Source: Akkermansiaceae bacterium UBA5689
Lineage (GTDB): Bacteria > Verrucomicrobiota > Verrucomicrobiia > Verrucomicrobiales > Akkermansiaceae
Reading direction: 5' to 3'
NCBI GenBank assembly: GCA_002420305.1
Contig: DIHT01000133.1
Location: 1 to 64,000 of the forward strand
Length of the DNA: 64,000 nucleotides
The translations under genes and the position numbers were made by a program. Below are positions 54,480 to 63,872 of this stretch, in pieces. The notes under the pieces are model-generated. The model did not search any database. It was not told where the DNA came from and was given only the letters and a program-made list of their open reading frames with translations. Position 1 is the stretch's first letter. Every line of letters starts with the position of its first letter.

Positions 54480-55217
54480 ATGAAAGTCCTGCTCCTTAAA
54501 TTGGCGTTGACCATTCTTGCCATAAGCATCTTGCCCAGCTGCAGCTTCTTCCAGCCGGCGGCCCCTCTGGCCGGTGCGACTTCGCAGAGCAAGCTGGAAA
54601 AGGGGAAGTCTGCCCAAGCTGCATGGCTTGGCTCTCTCTGGTCCTCCGCGGGAAGCGGTCGGCAGGGCGAAGGGTTTCTGCCGGCTCAGGTCGATCTCGC
54701 GGTGAAGGCCTCGGCCTCGACCCTGCCAGTCGACAGACACGGCCGGCCTACCTACCACAGTGAATCCGTGCGGCACCGTTACGTGCGCACAACGTCCTAC
54801 TCCCATCAGGAGAACGAGGTTGGCGCAGAAGGCCGTCTTAACGCGATGGGCACGATCCTCAAGTATGGCCGGGTCAGGAGCGCGGCAGCTGATTGGTCCC
54901 GATATCCCGTGGGAACTGCATTTAGGATCAAGGGACTTCCGCAGGTCTACGTCGTCGATGACTATGGACGCTCATTAGCAGGAACAAACACGATCGATAT
55001 CTACCATCCCACGTTGAAGCTGATGAGAAAGTGGGCCACCCGGGATGTTGAGATCAATGTTATCCGATGGGGCTCTTGGGAGCAATCGGCGAATCTTCTT
55101 CGCGGACGGACCAAGTATGCGCATTGTGCGATGATGTATTATGCAACCCTCGCGAAGATTCGCCGGCAAAGGGTCGCCCAAGCCGCGGAGAGGGAAGCAG
55201 TCAATCCCTCTCTGTGA
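54480..55217 (+). CDS. 3D-domain lipoprotein
   Basis: A 245-residue lipoprotein: the signal ends with lipobox LPSCS, so Cys21 is likely lipidated. After a linker, the 3D (double-psi barrel) domain covers about 95-215, with the RYPVGTAFRI and YVVDDYGRS segments, and the Asp residues of the D-D-D signature are seen in VDDYGR and TIDIYHP. Such domains bind or cleave peptidoglycan, as in MltA and spore hydrolases. A basic C-terminal helix follows. It precedes nth by 21 bases, a likely bicistron. Confidence 0.85.
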   Translation: MKVLLLKLALTILAISILPSCSFFQPAAPLAGATSQSKLEKGKSAQAAWLGSLWSSAGSGRQGEGFLPAQVDLAVKASASTLPVDRHGRPTYHSESVRHRYVRTTSYSHQENEVGAEGRLNAMGTILKYGRVRSAAADWSRYPVGTAFRIKGLPQVYVVDDYGRSLAGTNTIDIYHPTLKLMRKWATRDVEINVIRWGSWEQSANLLRGRTKYAHCAMMYYATLAKIRRQRVAQAAEREAVNPSL

Positions 55218-55238
55218 GGAAGGCTCTCTCTCGATGAT

Positions 55239-55892
55239 ATGACGAGAGCAGAGAGAGCAGAATTTATTCGCCGGCGTCTCGCCGAACTCTATCCAGAGAC
55301 ACCCGTTCCTCTGGACCATAATGACGCTTTTACTCTCCTGATTGCAGTTCTGCTATCTGCACAGTGCACGGATGCGCGGGTAAACGAGGTTACCCCGGGG
55401 CTATTTGCCCTCGCGGATACGCCGGAGCTCATGCAGGAAGTCCCAGAAGAGGAAATCAAGACCGCAATCAGGTCTTGTGGTCTCGCTCCCCGGAAGGCCA
55501 AGGCGATTTCGGGCCTGTCGAGAATGCTCGTGGAGAATCATGGGGGAGAAGTGCCTGATTCCCTCGATGCCCTCGAAGCGCTCCCCGGTGTTGGTCATAA
55601 AACGGCCTCAGTAGTCATCTCACAGGCTTTTGGGGTTCCCGCTTTCCCGGTAGACACTCACATCCACCGACTCGCTCAACGCTGGGGTTTGGCGAGTGGG
55701 AAAAACGTCGCAGACACAGAAAAGGCTCTCAAACAGCTGTTCCCGCGAGAAAGCTGGAACCAGCTGCACCTGCAAATCATCTTCTATGGGAGGGAGTTTT
55801 GTAGTGCTCGGGGATGTGACGGGCGGGTGTGCGAAATCTGCCGCGCTTTGTTCCCCAGGCGCCGCTCTCCCGTCAAAACTAAAAAGGCTTAA
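55239..55892 (+). CDS. nth: Endonuclease III, atypical Fe-S cysteine spacing
   Basis: Base-excision repair glycosylase/AP lyase for oxidised pyrimidines, 217 residues. The helix-hairpin-helix PGVGHK carries catalytic Lys121, and Asp139 is in VDTHIHR. The C-terminal cysteines are 188, 193, 198 and 201, a C-x4-C-x4-C-x2-C array, not the standard C-x6-C-x2-C-x5-C. The cluster may be altered or bound differently. The ATG at 55239 is close to the 3D gene. A 245-base gap with only weak dyads follows. Confidence 0.92.
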   Translation: MTRAERAEFIRRRLAELYPETPVPLDHNDAFTLLIAVLLSAQCTDARVNEVTPGLFALADTPELMQEVPEEEIKTAIRSCGLAPRKAKAISGLSRMLVENHGGEVPDSLDALEALPGVGHKTASVVISQAFGVPAFPVDTHIHRLAQRWGLASGKNVADTEKALKQLFPRESWNQLHLQIIFYGREFCSARGCDGRVCEICRALFPRRRSPVKTKKA

Positions 55893-56137
55893 AGGCCGAT
55901 GAACTATTCAATGCGGTAAAATTGACTGGGGTAGTGGGCTTCCGCCGCTGGGGGGCTCTCCCTCTTAGGCCCTTTTTGCTCAAGGTTTAAACGGATATTC
56001 GCTCTCTCAGGTAGCAGCCCCCCCCTTATGGGGCAGCAGATTTTTCAAAACCAGTCTTTACTCGTCCCCATCTCCTTGGAGAATCTCACGCCGCGCTACT
56101 TGCATCACAGACGCGCGTCAAGAACCCGGAATCAACC

Positions 56138-56926
56138 ATGATCTATAAAACCAAGAAAGGTCTCTTCAGCGCTTTTTCACTAGTGCTCACTACTCTCCTT
56201 GTCTCGGCTCCTGGCCTCATGGCGCAGGGTGAAGCGCCAACGGGTGATAAGAATGCTCTCCAGAAGTGGGTTCTGGATGGGGGCTGGCCAATGGGGCTCA
56301 TTGCTCTCGCCATTATCGCCCTGCTCGCCCTCAGTGTTTTCAACTTTATCAATCTCACTAAGCCGAAGTTTTGCCCCGATGATCTCAAGGCTGCCCTGCT
56401 CGATCATATGATGAACTGCCGGGTTCGCTCCGCGATTGAGCTCGCGGCCTCCCACCCGAGCTACCTTGGCCGCATGCTTGCTTACTCCTTGCCCAATATT
56501 GATGCCACCAAGCCTGAGGACCTTGGAAGAGACGGAGTAGAGGATGCGGTTGCAGACTTTACCATTAACGAAAGCCGGAAGAACATGGTCTGGATTAACT
56601 ACATCGCGCTTATTGCTCAGGCAGCTCCCATGCTCGGTCTGTTTGGAACGGTGTATGGAATGGTCAACGCGTTCGGGGTTCTCAGTTCGACTGGTGCAGC
56701 CGAGCCCGCTCAGCTTGCGGGAGATATCCAGATTGCGCTTCTGACTACCTTCTGGGGGCTGTTGACTGCCATCCCCTCCCTGATTTCCTACTTCTACTTC
56801 AAGAATAAGCTGAACAACTTGGTAGCAGAGGCTCATCACACCTCCGAGGAGTTGATCAATGCTTCTATTCAGACCGTCAATCAGGACGCGTATCTGGCCA
56901 AGATCCCGGAAGGAATCGCAGTCTAA
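56138..56926 (+). CDS. MotA/TolQ/ExbB proton-channel protein
   Basis: A 262-residue inner-membrane proton channel of the ExbB/TolQ family. It has an N-terminal signal-like segment, then three membrane helices at about 52-75, 150-180 and 200-225, and family hallmarks MLGLFGTVYGMVNAF and LLTTFWGLLTAIPSLISYFYF. It drives an outer-membrane or cell-wall process with ExbD partners. Two ExbD genes follow in order, so this is one operon. The leader 55893-56137 holds a GC-rich stretch without a clear element. Confidence 0.9.
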   Translation: MIYKTKKGLFSAFSLVLTTLLVSAPGLMAQGEAPTGDKNALQKWVLDGGWPMGLIALAIIALLALSVFNFINLTKPKFCPDDLKAALLDHMMNCRVRSAIELAASHPSYLGRMLAYSLPNIDATKPEDLGRDGVEDAVADFTINESRKNMVWINYIALIAQAAPMLGLFGTVYGMVNAFGVLSSTGAAEPAQLAGDIQIALLTTFWGLLTAIPSLISYFYFKNKLNNLVAEAHHTSEELINASIQTVNQDAYLAKIPEGIAV

Positions 56927-56974
56927 GTAAGGGCGCCGCCGCTTCTGTTTTCGGCTTCTCAATCAGCATGACCT

Positions 56975-57445
56975 ATGGCTTCCAATAAACTGCGCGCTAC
57001 CCAGCAAGAGCAGGAGGATGATACCCAGGTCGACATGTCGCCAATGATCGACATGGTCTTCCTTCTGCTGATTTTCTTTATCGTCAATGCCACCCTTATC
57101 ATCGTGGAGATGGATAAGCGTGTGAAGGTGCCTATTGCGCGCTACTCTGAGAAACAGAACGATAAGATGGGCCGCATCGTGGTCAACGTCTACAGCGATG
57201 AATTTGCGGGCGAGGGCCGCTTTCGGATGGCAGATGGCAAAGAGGTTTTTGCGGACGACGAGGATCTGGTCGACTTTATCAAGAAAGAGAAAGAGAACTG
57301 GGACCTCAAGGGGCAGAAAGCCAGACTTCACCTTCGCGCCGATGGCAAAGTACACTTTACCTATGTCCGTCGTGTCATTCGCGCAGCGGCGGCAGCAGGA
57401 GTCAACGAGGTCATCTTTGTGAGCCTCTGGTCCCGTAGTAGCTAG
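56975..57445 (+). CDS. ExbD/TolR-family protein (first)
   Basis: A 156-residue energy-transfer subunit. One membrane helix at about 24-44 carries the conserved Asp (SPMIDMVFLL). The periplasmic domain of about 100 residues is typical, ending in VNEVIFVSL. It works with the ExbB-like protein as a proton-driven stator. It has a short, polar N-terminus and starts 48 bases after the channel gene. Confidence 0.9.
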   Translation: MASNKLRATQQEQEDDTQVDMSPMIDMVFLLLIFFIVNATLIIVEMDKRVKVPIARYSEKQNDKMGRIVVNVYSDEFAGEGRFRMADGKEVFADDEDLVDFIKKEKENWDLKGQKARLHLRADGKVHFTYVRRVIRAAAAAGVNEVIFVSLWSRSS

Positions 57446-57468
57446 CATAAGCAAGGAGAACTGATCCC

Positions 57469-57954
57469 ATGGCCAGACATCGTAGAGCTACCGCACTTGA
57501 GGAAGATAAGCCCGAGCTTAGCATTTCCCCGCTCATTGATATCTGTTTCCTTCTCCTGATATACTTTCTGGTCACTACCACCATTAAGCAGAAGGAGAGG
57601 GACAATAGTATGGCGCTTCCCTCGGCTGCGCCTTCCGAGGTTCAGCCAGATATCCAGCCCTTCTTCATCAAGGTCAGCAACGATGGCCATGTTTATGCCA
57701 ACGTCGGGGCCGCTGAGGAGCTTCTCGATACTGAGGCGCAGGGCGCTGAACGGATCCTCCCGGTGCTCGATCAGCGACTGGAAATCTACTCCGCCGCTGC
57801 AAAAGCAGGCAACAACAAGCCTCTTGTTCAGATTTATGTTGAGGGGGAGGCAGAGCAACAAGTGGTCTCGGATGTCCTCAACCACCTCGCTAAGCACGAT
57901 ATTAGCACGGTCACCTTTACCGATCTCGTGGCTCAGGACGAGCAGCTCAAATAG
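57469..57954 (+). CDS. ExbD/TolR-family protein (second)
   Basis: A 161-residue ExbD with the TM Asp in SPLIDICFLLLIYFLV, following the first ExbD by 23 bases with an AAGGAGAA ribosome binding site. The periplasmic domain differs from the first copy, so this looks like a heteromeric ExbD pair, as TolR/ExbD duplicates in Verrucomicrobiota and Planctomycetes often are. No TonB-like gene is visible. Confidence 0.9.
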   Translation: MARHRRATALEEDKPELSISPLIDICFLLLIYFLVTTTIKQKERDNSMALPSAAPSEVQPDIQPFFIKVSNDGHVYANVGAAEELLDTEAQGAERILPVLDQRLEIYSAAAKAGNNKPLVQIYVEGEAEQQVVSDVLNHLAKHDISTVTFTDLVAQDEQLK

Positions 57955-57968
57955 GGTATTACTGCTGC

Positions 57969-58005
57969 CCTCCAGCTACTACTAGTAGCGATTTTGTGCT
58001 GGAGG
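57969..58005 (+). other. Weak inverted repeat between the second ExbD and the TPR gene
   Basis: CCTCCAGC and GCTGGAGG, 8 bp, flank a 21-base loop. No T-run follows. It may be an intercistronic hairpin that lowers expression downstream. Confidence 0.3.
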
Positions 58006-58108
58006 CCCCAATGAGGATCTAAGAAAATCTTCGCCCAAACGTTGGTGTTCTTGCCGGGCGCCCCGGTTTCTGAGAGAAAATCTATCTAGACTACAACCTC
58101 GATTCGAC

Positions 58109-61108
58109 ATGATTCAATTCACAAAGAACCGGATCCTCTGCGGCCTCTTGGCCCTCTGCGCATCCCTATGTCTTCCTGAGAAATCACTTGCGCAGGGAGG
58201 AGTGGAAACGGCTTGGGCAAATTCGCTGACGGCAATGAAGGCGAAGGAGTGGGCGAAAGCGCACGCGATTCTGGCCAAGGCAGTTGCCCAGTATGATGGC
58301 AGAGCTAAAACCCTTTTTGGGCCCAGGTTTGGCTGGTTTTGGTATCACAAGGGATACTGCGAACTCAAACTGAGGCAGTGGGAAGAGGCGATGGAGTCGT
58401 TCAAGGCCTGCTACACGAAATATCCGAATAAGAATGCTGGGGGAGCCGGATTGGATGCGGCAACTCAAGGCAGCTTCAATTTCTATCATAAGAAGGCGCT
58501 TCTCAAATGGGGAGATGCGGCTATCGGGGCTCAGGATTGGGAAGTGGCCATCAAGATGTACAAAAAATTTCTGCAGGAGCGGGACCCGAAGAAGGACGCT
58601 TATCCGCGGGGTGCGTTCTACGTCAATATGTCCAAGGCCCACTTCAAACTCTTCCAGGTTCCGGGCGGCATAGAAAATCTCGAAATCGCTATTGATAACA
58701 AGGAGACCTTTCCCACGCCGGATGAGGGGATCATGGTAGGGTTTCAGGACCTCGTTGAGGCAGTCATCGAAAAGCAGAATGAGCAGGCACTGATGGACTT
58801 CCTTGGGAAACATCGTTCGGACATCCGCCTCGAGCCATTCAAGATGCACCGCTTTGCTCCGGTTTTGATGAAGCTTGCGGCAGATGCCCTCGCTGCGGAA
58901 ATGGAACGGTCGGCCTTTGAGCTCTATGCTCTGGTGCCGAGCACAAAGGCATCCATTGATGACATCAAGGCTCGCCTTGCTCAGGTTGGCACATTCGAAA
59001 ATCCATTCCAAGACCCTCCTCGCAGCAACCGGCAGATCGAGAAGAAGGTGCTCGAAGCAGACCTTGAAGAGCTGAAGAAGCAATGGGCATCAGGGAATCC
59101 CTATGAGGTTTTTGCGACCGCTGCTACCGCATACATTCATGAGCAGTATGGTAACGTACGTGGGGCTTTTGCCGCCTACGAGCAACTTGAACTTTATCAC
59201 AGCAAGGCAAAGAAGCGTGAAGAGAATCTCTATAATCTGGTCAGGACCTCCGCGATTATTGGTGAAGTTCTCGTGACTGAGAAATACGGCAGCCTTTTCC
59301 TTAAAACGTTCCCTGACAGCAAGCATGTGGAGTCTGTCCGGAGCATGATGCTGACCAGCCTCTTTATGGAGGGGGAATATGAGAAGTGTATCGAAGTTGC
59401 GACCGTGATGTTGCCCAAGCTGGCGTCTCCTTCCAAGCAGCACGATATCTGCCTCCATGTTCTTGGAGGGAGCTACTACTATACGGCTAAGTATGATGTG
59501 GCGCGCAAGTTTCTCGACGAGCACGTAGAGATGTATGAGAAGAGCCAGTTCCGGATGGCGTCCCTCTATTTTCAGGGCTCAAACCTATCCCGACTGCAAT
59601 ACTGGGGAAAAGCGGCCGAGCTTCTCGATGTGTTCCTTTCCAAATATCCTGACCCGGGGAAGAATATCTATCTTCCATTTGCCCTTTACGACCGCGCGAA
59701 CTGTCATTTTGCGGAAGATGAGCTCGACCCGGCGTTGGTGAAATTGAACCGGCTCGAAAGTGAGTTTCCCAATAGCGACATCATGGACATGGCCTTCAAT
59801 CTCAAAGGTAATGTTCTCCAGACCCAGGAGGAGTGGGACCCTGCGGAAGCTTATTATAAGAAGGCAATGGAACTCGCCAAGAGGCGCGAAAATTCCATTG
59901 TTGTCGGTGAATCTCTCTTTTACCTCGTAGGGCTTTTGGGTCCTGAGAAACGAGGGAAAAAAGAGAATCCAAGGGTAAAGGATGCCGTTCCTTACTATGA
60001 CGAGTTCTGGAAGGACCACGGTTCCGCTTCTCCTTACAAGGCACAGACGGCGGTCGCGGGGGTTCACCCACTAACAGTTGTTGGCCGTGAGGAAGAGGCC
60101 TTGGAGCGATTACAGGGGGTCATCGCAGAACTCGCCTCTGTTGCTGGAGCATTTGGATTAGAGGAGGCGATTAACTCCTATACGCGGGCCTACCTCGAGA
60201 GCCACAGTGAGGATGACCTCAAAGAGCATTATTACAATTTCCCCGGGATCGACTCGGGAAACAAGGAAGCTCAGGCCCTGCTTCGGATCGCCCTCATCAC
60301 CGTCTTTGAGGAGAAAGGCAAGAAGGCCGACAAGGAAGAAAATGCGAATGATAAACGCGCGGCGGAAGCAATGGTGGGTGTCCTTTTCCGGGACCTGAAA
60401 GGTGAGTTCGATCCAGCTCAGTTGACGAACTATGTGCTGGTGCGTGTCGGGGATTACCTCCGCGAAATGACCAGCACTCCGAGGAATGCGCTCGCCTACT
60501 ACAGCGAGGTGGTCAGGCGGGAAGACCAGTCATACCGCTTCAATGCGAACTTTGGGTTGGCCGATATTCTCGGGGAATCACAAAGCCCGACCGAGAAGCA
60601 GAAAGCGATCGACAGTCTTGAAAACATCTTCAAGAACGCTCCTCAGAAGAAACAGAAGGAAAGGGCTCTTTATCGAATCGTGAGTATTCTGGCGGCTAAG
60701 GGGGACTGGGATCTTTTGACAACCCGAGCCAAGGAATATCTGACTACGGAGGGATTCCGGCGATACGCCGCGGAGACTTCCTTCTTCCTCTCGCAGTCCT
60801 ACGACAAGCGCAAGATGCGGGAGGACGCCATCGTTGCCTACAACAACACCTGGGCCAGCTACACGGGACTTATCCGGATATCTGCACCCTCAATGAAGAG
60901 AGTGATGGAACTGGTATGGGAGCGCAACAATGATGACGATCATCAGCAAGCTTACGAGATCGGATACAAGTTCCGGAAATCCACGGAGCATCTTCTTGAG
61001 CAGATGAAGGATGAGGAAAGAGAGCTTTGGGAATCTGTGCGTGATCTCGTAAAGCGCTATGGGGATCACAGCTCGGTAACCAAGATCGTAGAGGAGAAGC
61101 CGAAGTAA
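58109..61108 (+). CDS. Exported TPR-repeat protein
   Basis: A 999-residue exported protein. The signal peptide is residues 1-29 (ending SLAQ). The rest is helical with tetratricopeptide-type repeats throughout (for example EWAKAHAILAKAV, YCELKLRQWEEAMESFK, ALYDRANCHFAEDELDPALVK). It lies 154 bases downstream of the second ExbD gene on the same strand. Such long TPR proteins linked to ExbB/ExbD sets may form periplasmic scaffolds for envelope or polysaccharide machines. Binding partners cannot be told from sequence. Confidence 0.78.
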   Translation: MIQFTKNRILCGLLALCASLCLPEKSLAQGGVETAWANSLTAMKAKEWAKAHAILAKAVAQYDGRAKTLFGPRFGWFWYHKGYCELKLRQWEEAMESFKACYTKYPNKNAGGAGLDAATQGSFNFYHKKALLKWGDAAIGAQDWEVAIKMYKKFLQERDPKKDAYPRGAFYVNMSKAHFKLFQVPGGIENLEIAIDNKETFPTPDEGIMVGFQDLVEAVIEKQNEQALMDFLGKHRSDIRLEPFKMHRFAPVLMKLAADALAAEMERSAFELYALVPSTKASIDDIKARLAQVGTFENPFQDPPRSNRQIEKKVLEADLEELKKQWASGNPYEVFATAATAYIHEQYGNVRGAFAAYEQLELYHSKAKKREENLYNLVRTSAIIGEVLVTEKYGSLFLKTFPDSKHVESVRSMMLTSLFMEGEYEKCIEVATVMLPKLASPSKQHDICLHVLGGSYYYTAKYDVARKFLDEHVEMYEKSQFRMASLYFQGSNLSRLQYWGKAAELLDVFLSKYPDPGKNIYLPFALYDRANCHFAEDELDPALVKLNRLESEFPNSDIMDMAFNLKGNVLQTQEEWDPAEAYYKKAMELAKRRENSIVVGESLFYLVGLLGPEKRGKKENPRVKDAVPYYDEFWKDHGSASPYKAQTAVAGVHPLTVVGREEEALERLQGVIAELASVAGAFGLEEAINSYTRAYLESHSEDDLKEHYYNFPGIDSGNKEAQALLRIALITVFEEKGKKADKEENANDKRAAEAMVGVLFRDLKGEFDPAQLTNYVLVRVGDYLREMTSTPRNALAYYSEVVRREDQSYRFNANFGLADILGESQSPTEKQKAIDSLENIFKNAPQKKQKERALYRIVSILAAKGDWDLLTTRAKEYLTTEGFRRYAAETSFFLSQSYDKRKMREDAIVAYNNTWASYTGLIRISAPSMKRVMELVWERNNDDDHQQAYEIGYKFRKSTEHLLEQMKDEERELWESVRDLVKRYGDHSSVTKIVEEKPK

Positions 61109-61144
61109 CAAGAACGCTCTTCCAACCCCTAACAGAATCACGAT

Positions 61145-62113
61145 ATGACCAAGTTAGTTTTAAGCTTCATTCTCCTCTTTGCCTCCGGGGCAAAGCTTAT
61201 CGCAGAAGACGCGATGGGAGTCATCATATACACTGAGCCGGTAAGCAAGCAGGAGGACGTTCTTAAGGTCTGGATGACTGCGGCAAGTACGACTCAGATC
61301 GAATACAAGACTACTCCTCAGAGCCTGAACAGGAACCGGATCAAGCGATCAGTAGTGAAATCGGTCTACTTCTTCGAGCCTCCTGTCTTCAAGGAAGCAA
61401 TGGACCTCTACGAGAGCCGGGACTATGCAGGAGCACGGGAAAAGTTCGCCGCATGTAAGAAAGCGTTTGAGACACTCGATGAAATCAGGGGAAATTATAG
61501 CGCGTTGGCTGGGTTCTATGAGCTAGAGACCTGCCGAAAGCTGGAAGATCTCGAAGGGCTCAAAAAACTGCTGGACGTGTATCAGGCTGATACCCTTGCG
61601 CGTGAGCACCAGCGTAATCAGCTGGAAGTTTACGCTGTATGGGACGCGGTGCGGACAAAGAGCTGGCCCCGTCTTGATGCTCTTGTAAGAGAGGTTCTCG
61701 CAGAGAAGAAGTGGATTGGGGAGCACTTGGCACAGCTGAAGTATTGTCATGGACTTGCTCTCGAGGGGCTGGGCCGGGATACGGATGCGCTGATTGCATT
61801 TAACGGCGCCTTTACTGCGGACTATACGGCCTCGGAGGAGCTGACTCAGAAGGCCGCACTCGCTTGTCTGAGAGTCATTAAGGGTAATGATGAAGTAGGT
61901 CTGGCCATTCAACTATGGGGAACTGAGGATGAGGACCCCAATTCTCCGGGATATTTTCTCCTTCAGGAAGGTGTTGCCCTTTGTGATTTATGGAAGAAGT
62001 CCCTCGGTGGGGGGAAGCCCCTTCCTGCTGAGTTCGCTTCTCTCCTCCGTTACCGTGAGGACAACAAGCCTAAGCCAGAGGTGAAGGAGAAGGCGGACGA
62101 GGAAGGAGCCTGA
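61145..62113 (+). CDS. Exported helical protein, TPR-like, unknown
   Basis: A 322-residue exported protein, signal peptide about 1-20 (cleaving before EDAMG), with an N-terminal beta segment and helical repeats (YESRDYAGAREKFAACKKAFETL is TPR-like) and an acidic, Lys/Glu-rich tail. It starts 36 bases after the TPR gene, so it is probably the last gene of the same operon. I do not recognise a family; a role with the TPR protein and the ExbB/ExbD motor is inferred. Confidence 0.65.
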   Translation: MTKLVLSFILLFASGAKLIAEDAMGVIIYTEPVSKQEDVLKVWMTAASTTQIEYKTTPQSLNRNRIKRSVVKSVYFFEPPVFKEAMDLYESRDYAGAREKFAACKKAFETLDEIRGNYSALAGFYELETCRKLEDLEGLKKLLDVYQADTLAREHQRNQLEVYAVWDAVRTKSWPRLDALVREVLAEKKWIGEHLAQLKYCHGLALEGLGRDTDALIAFNGAFTADYTASEELTQKAALACLRVIKGNDEVGLAIQLWGTEDEDPNSPGYFLLQEGVALCDLWKKSLGGGKPLPAEFASLLRYREDNKPKPEVKEKADEEGA

Positions 62114-62188
62114 GCTGCCCTGGTTCCAAAAAAATATTTGGATGGGTGGCTTTCCGCCTCTCCAAGGTTCGCTTGCAGTCCGCGTCAA

Positions 62189-62554
62189 CTAGCTTGGCTC
62201 CGCGTTGCGGCCTTCTTCGATCAGGTGCCAGAATTGCTTGGATCGTGCGAGCTCCTCGTCTTCTGCGCCAAAAGGTAGTTTCGAGCGGAAGAGGAAGTCC
62301 TGAAAGGTATTCTTGTGAAGGACGCGGTGCACCTTGACGTGATCATCGAGGACCTCGAAATAGAACCTCCACTCCTTCGCGCGAAAGCGGAAGAGCACCT
62401 TGTTGTCTCTCTCGATTCTTCCAAACCGATCATCCTCCAGATTTTCAAGGTCCTCCTCCTTGACCTTGAATTCGTCAAGTAGCTCGAGTTGTTCCAGCGT
62501 GCCGAGCTGGGAGATCTCAGCAGCGCTAATCACGTTGAAGACTATCTGAAGCAC
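62189..62554 (-). CDS. RelE-fold-like protein, unknown role
   Basis: A 121-residue protein from GTG 62554. The LFRFRAKEWRFYFEVLDDHVKVHRVLHKNTFQDF stretch resembles RelE/ParE toxins, which have a compact sheet with a basic face. It is longer than toxins (about 90) and has an acidic helical N-terminus and C-terminal tail. No antitoxin gene is adjacent. The RelE resemblance is fold-level inference, and this may be a housekeeping translation-linked protein. Confidence 0.55.
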   Translation of the reverse strand: MLQIVFNVISAAEISQLGTLEQLELLDEFKVKEEDLENLEDDRFGRIERDNKVLFRFRAKEWRFYFEVLDDHVKVHRVLHKNTFQDFLFRSKLPFGAEDEELARSKQFWHLIEEGRNAEPS

Positions 62555-62628
62555 GACTTACCCTACACCCCGAGAAGGAAGAGGGAACGGAAAATAGCAA
62601 GTGGCCCATTGCTTTGGAGCCTTTTCCT

Positions 62629-63834
62629 TCAGTGGGAATGCCCTTCGTGAGAATGGGGGAGTTTCAGGGCGTGGGCAGCTTCGTGCTCCGCTTGGTGGTA
62701 TACTTCCCGGATTGGAGTTCCGCTTTTGGAGGCCGCTTCCCGGCAGTCTTCATATTCCGGGGTCACCCGGGATTGCCCGCCCGGTAGCGTCGCGATCTTA
62801 ACCCGAATCTCACCAAACTTGGTCTTAACTACCTCGCTGCGACGGGGCAGTGAATTGCGTTGTACTTCCTGCCGGCGGACCCCGAGAGTAGAGCTCTCAT
62901 GAAAAAGGAGGTGTTCCAGAGACTCGGCCTGCTGTGGTTTAGCAAGAACTTGAAGGAGTATTCCGGGCCGGCCTTTCTTCATCTGGGCAGGAAGCACTGA
63001 GACATCGAGAGCTCCTGCCTCCATCAGGAGATGAGAGAGATGGCCCACCAGCTCGGGAGACTCGTCATCGAGATTCGTTTCGAGTTGTATCAGGGTTTCA
63101 GTGAGTAGGCGGGACCCGCCTCCGGCATCGCCCAGAAGAAGGCGCAGGACGTTCGGAATCTCAAGGTCGTTGGATCCGGCCCCGTAACCAATTGACGTAA
63201 GGGCCATTGGTGGGATAGGCCCAAATCCATCGGCCACCTCCGAGAGAACTGCGGCACCAGTCGGAGTTACGAGTTCAGCATCGATGGTGCTGCCCGCGAC
63301 AGGGCAACCTTTCATTAGTGCCAGGGCTGCAGGAGCAGGGAGGGGGATCTGTCCATGGGCACCAGTGACAAAGCCGCGGCCAAGAGGAAACGGAGAAACG
63401 CGAACCTGCTCGATACCCAGAGCCTCAAGTCCCGCGAGAGTGCCGCAAACGTCGACAATGGCATCGACCCCACCTACCTCGTGAAGGTGGACCTTATCGA
63501 CGGTAGAATCGTGAATTGCGGCTTCTGCCTCGCAGATCCGGGTAAAGATACGAGTAGCGGTTTTCTTGACCTGCGCGGACAGGGAGCTGTCCTCAACGAC
63601 CTTTACGATGTCGGCGAGGTGACGCTCGGGGGCATCGTCGTGCACATGGACGTCGACCTTGACTGCGCTGAAGGCATTCTTGGAGACGCGATTGATATGC
63701 AGGTGGAAGTCTTTCAGGTGAAGCTTGGAGAGCTCGGCCTCCAGTTTGTCAGCGGGTAGACCCGCATCTACCAGCGCTCCAAGCATCATGTCCCCGCTTG
63801 CTCCTGCAATACAGTCAAAGTAAGCCGTGCGCAT
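62629..63834 (-). CDS. larC: Nickel pincer cofactor biosynthesis protein LarC
   Basis: Cytoplasmic CTP-dependent nickel insertase that completes the nickel-pincer nucleotide cofactor used by lactate racemase and relatives. The start is ATG 63834 (MRTAYFDCIAGASGDM); the in-frame extension to 63876 runs into larB. It has 401 residues and is one unbroken frame, so no programmed frameshift as in Lactobacillus is needed. Family landmarks are YFDCIAGASGDMMLGA, HLHEVGGVDAIVD and LETNLDDESPE. It follows larB by 38 bases. No larA-type gene is in this window. Confidence 0.93.
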   Translation of the reverse strand: MRTAYFDCIAGASGDMMLGALVDAGLPADKLEAELSKLHLKDFHLHINRVSKNAFSAVKVDVHVHDDAPERHLADIVKVVEDSSLSAQVKKTATRIFTRICEAEAAIHDSTVDKVHLHEVGGVDAIVDVCGTLAGLEALGIEQVRVSPFPLGRGFVTGAHGQIPLPAPAALALMKGCPVAGSTIDAELVTPTGAAVLSEVADGFGPIPPMALTSIGYGAGSNDLEIPNVLRLLLGDAGGGSRLLTETLIQLETNLDDESPELVGHLSHLLMEAGALDVSVLPAQMKKGRPGILLQVLAKPQQAESLEHLLFHESSTLGVRRQEVQRNSLPRRSEVVKTKFGEIRVKIATLPGGQSRVTPEYEDCREAASKSGTPIREVYHQAEHEAAHALKLPHSHEGHSH

Positions 63835-63872
63835 GTGAGGATTGGAAAGGGTATCGGGGCCGAAGGAAAGCC

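Noticed and set aside
62629..63834. larC as a frameshifted pair
   Set aside because: The frame is continuous over the whole length, so no frameshift is needed.
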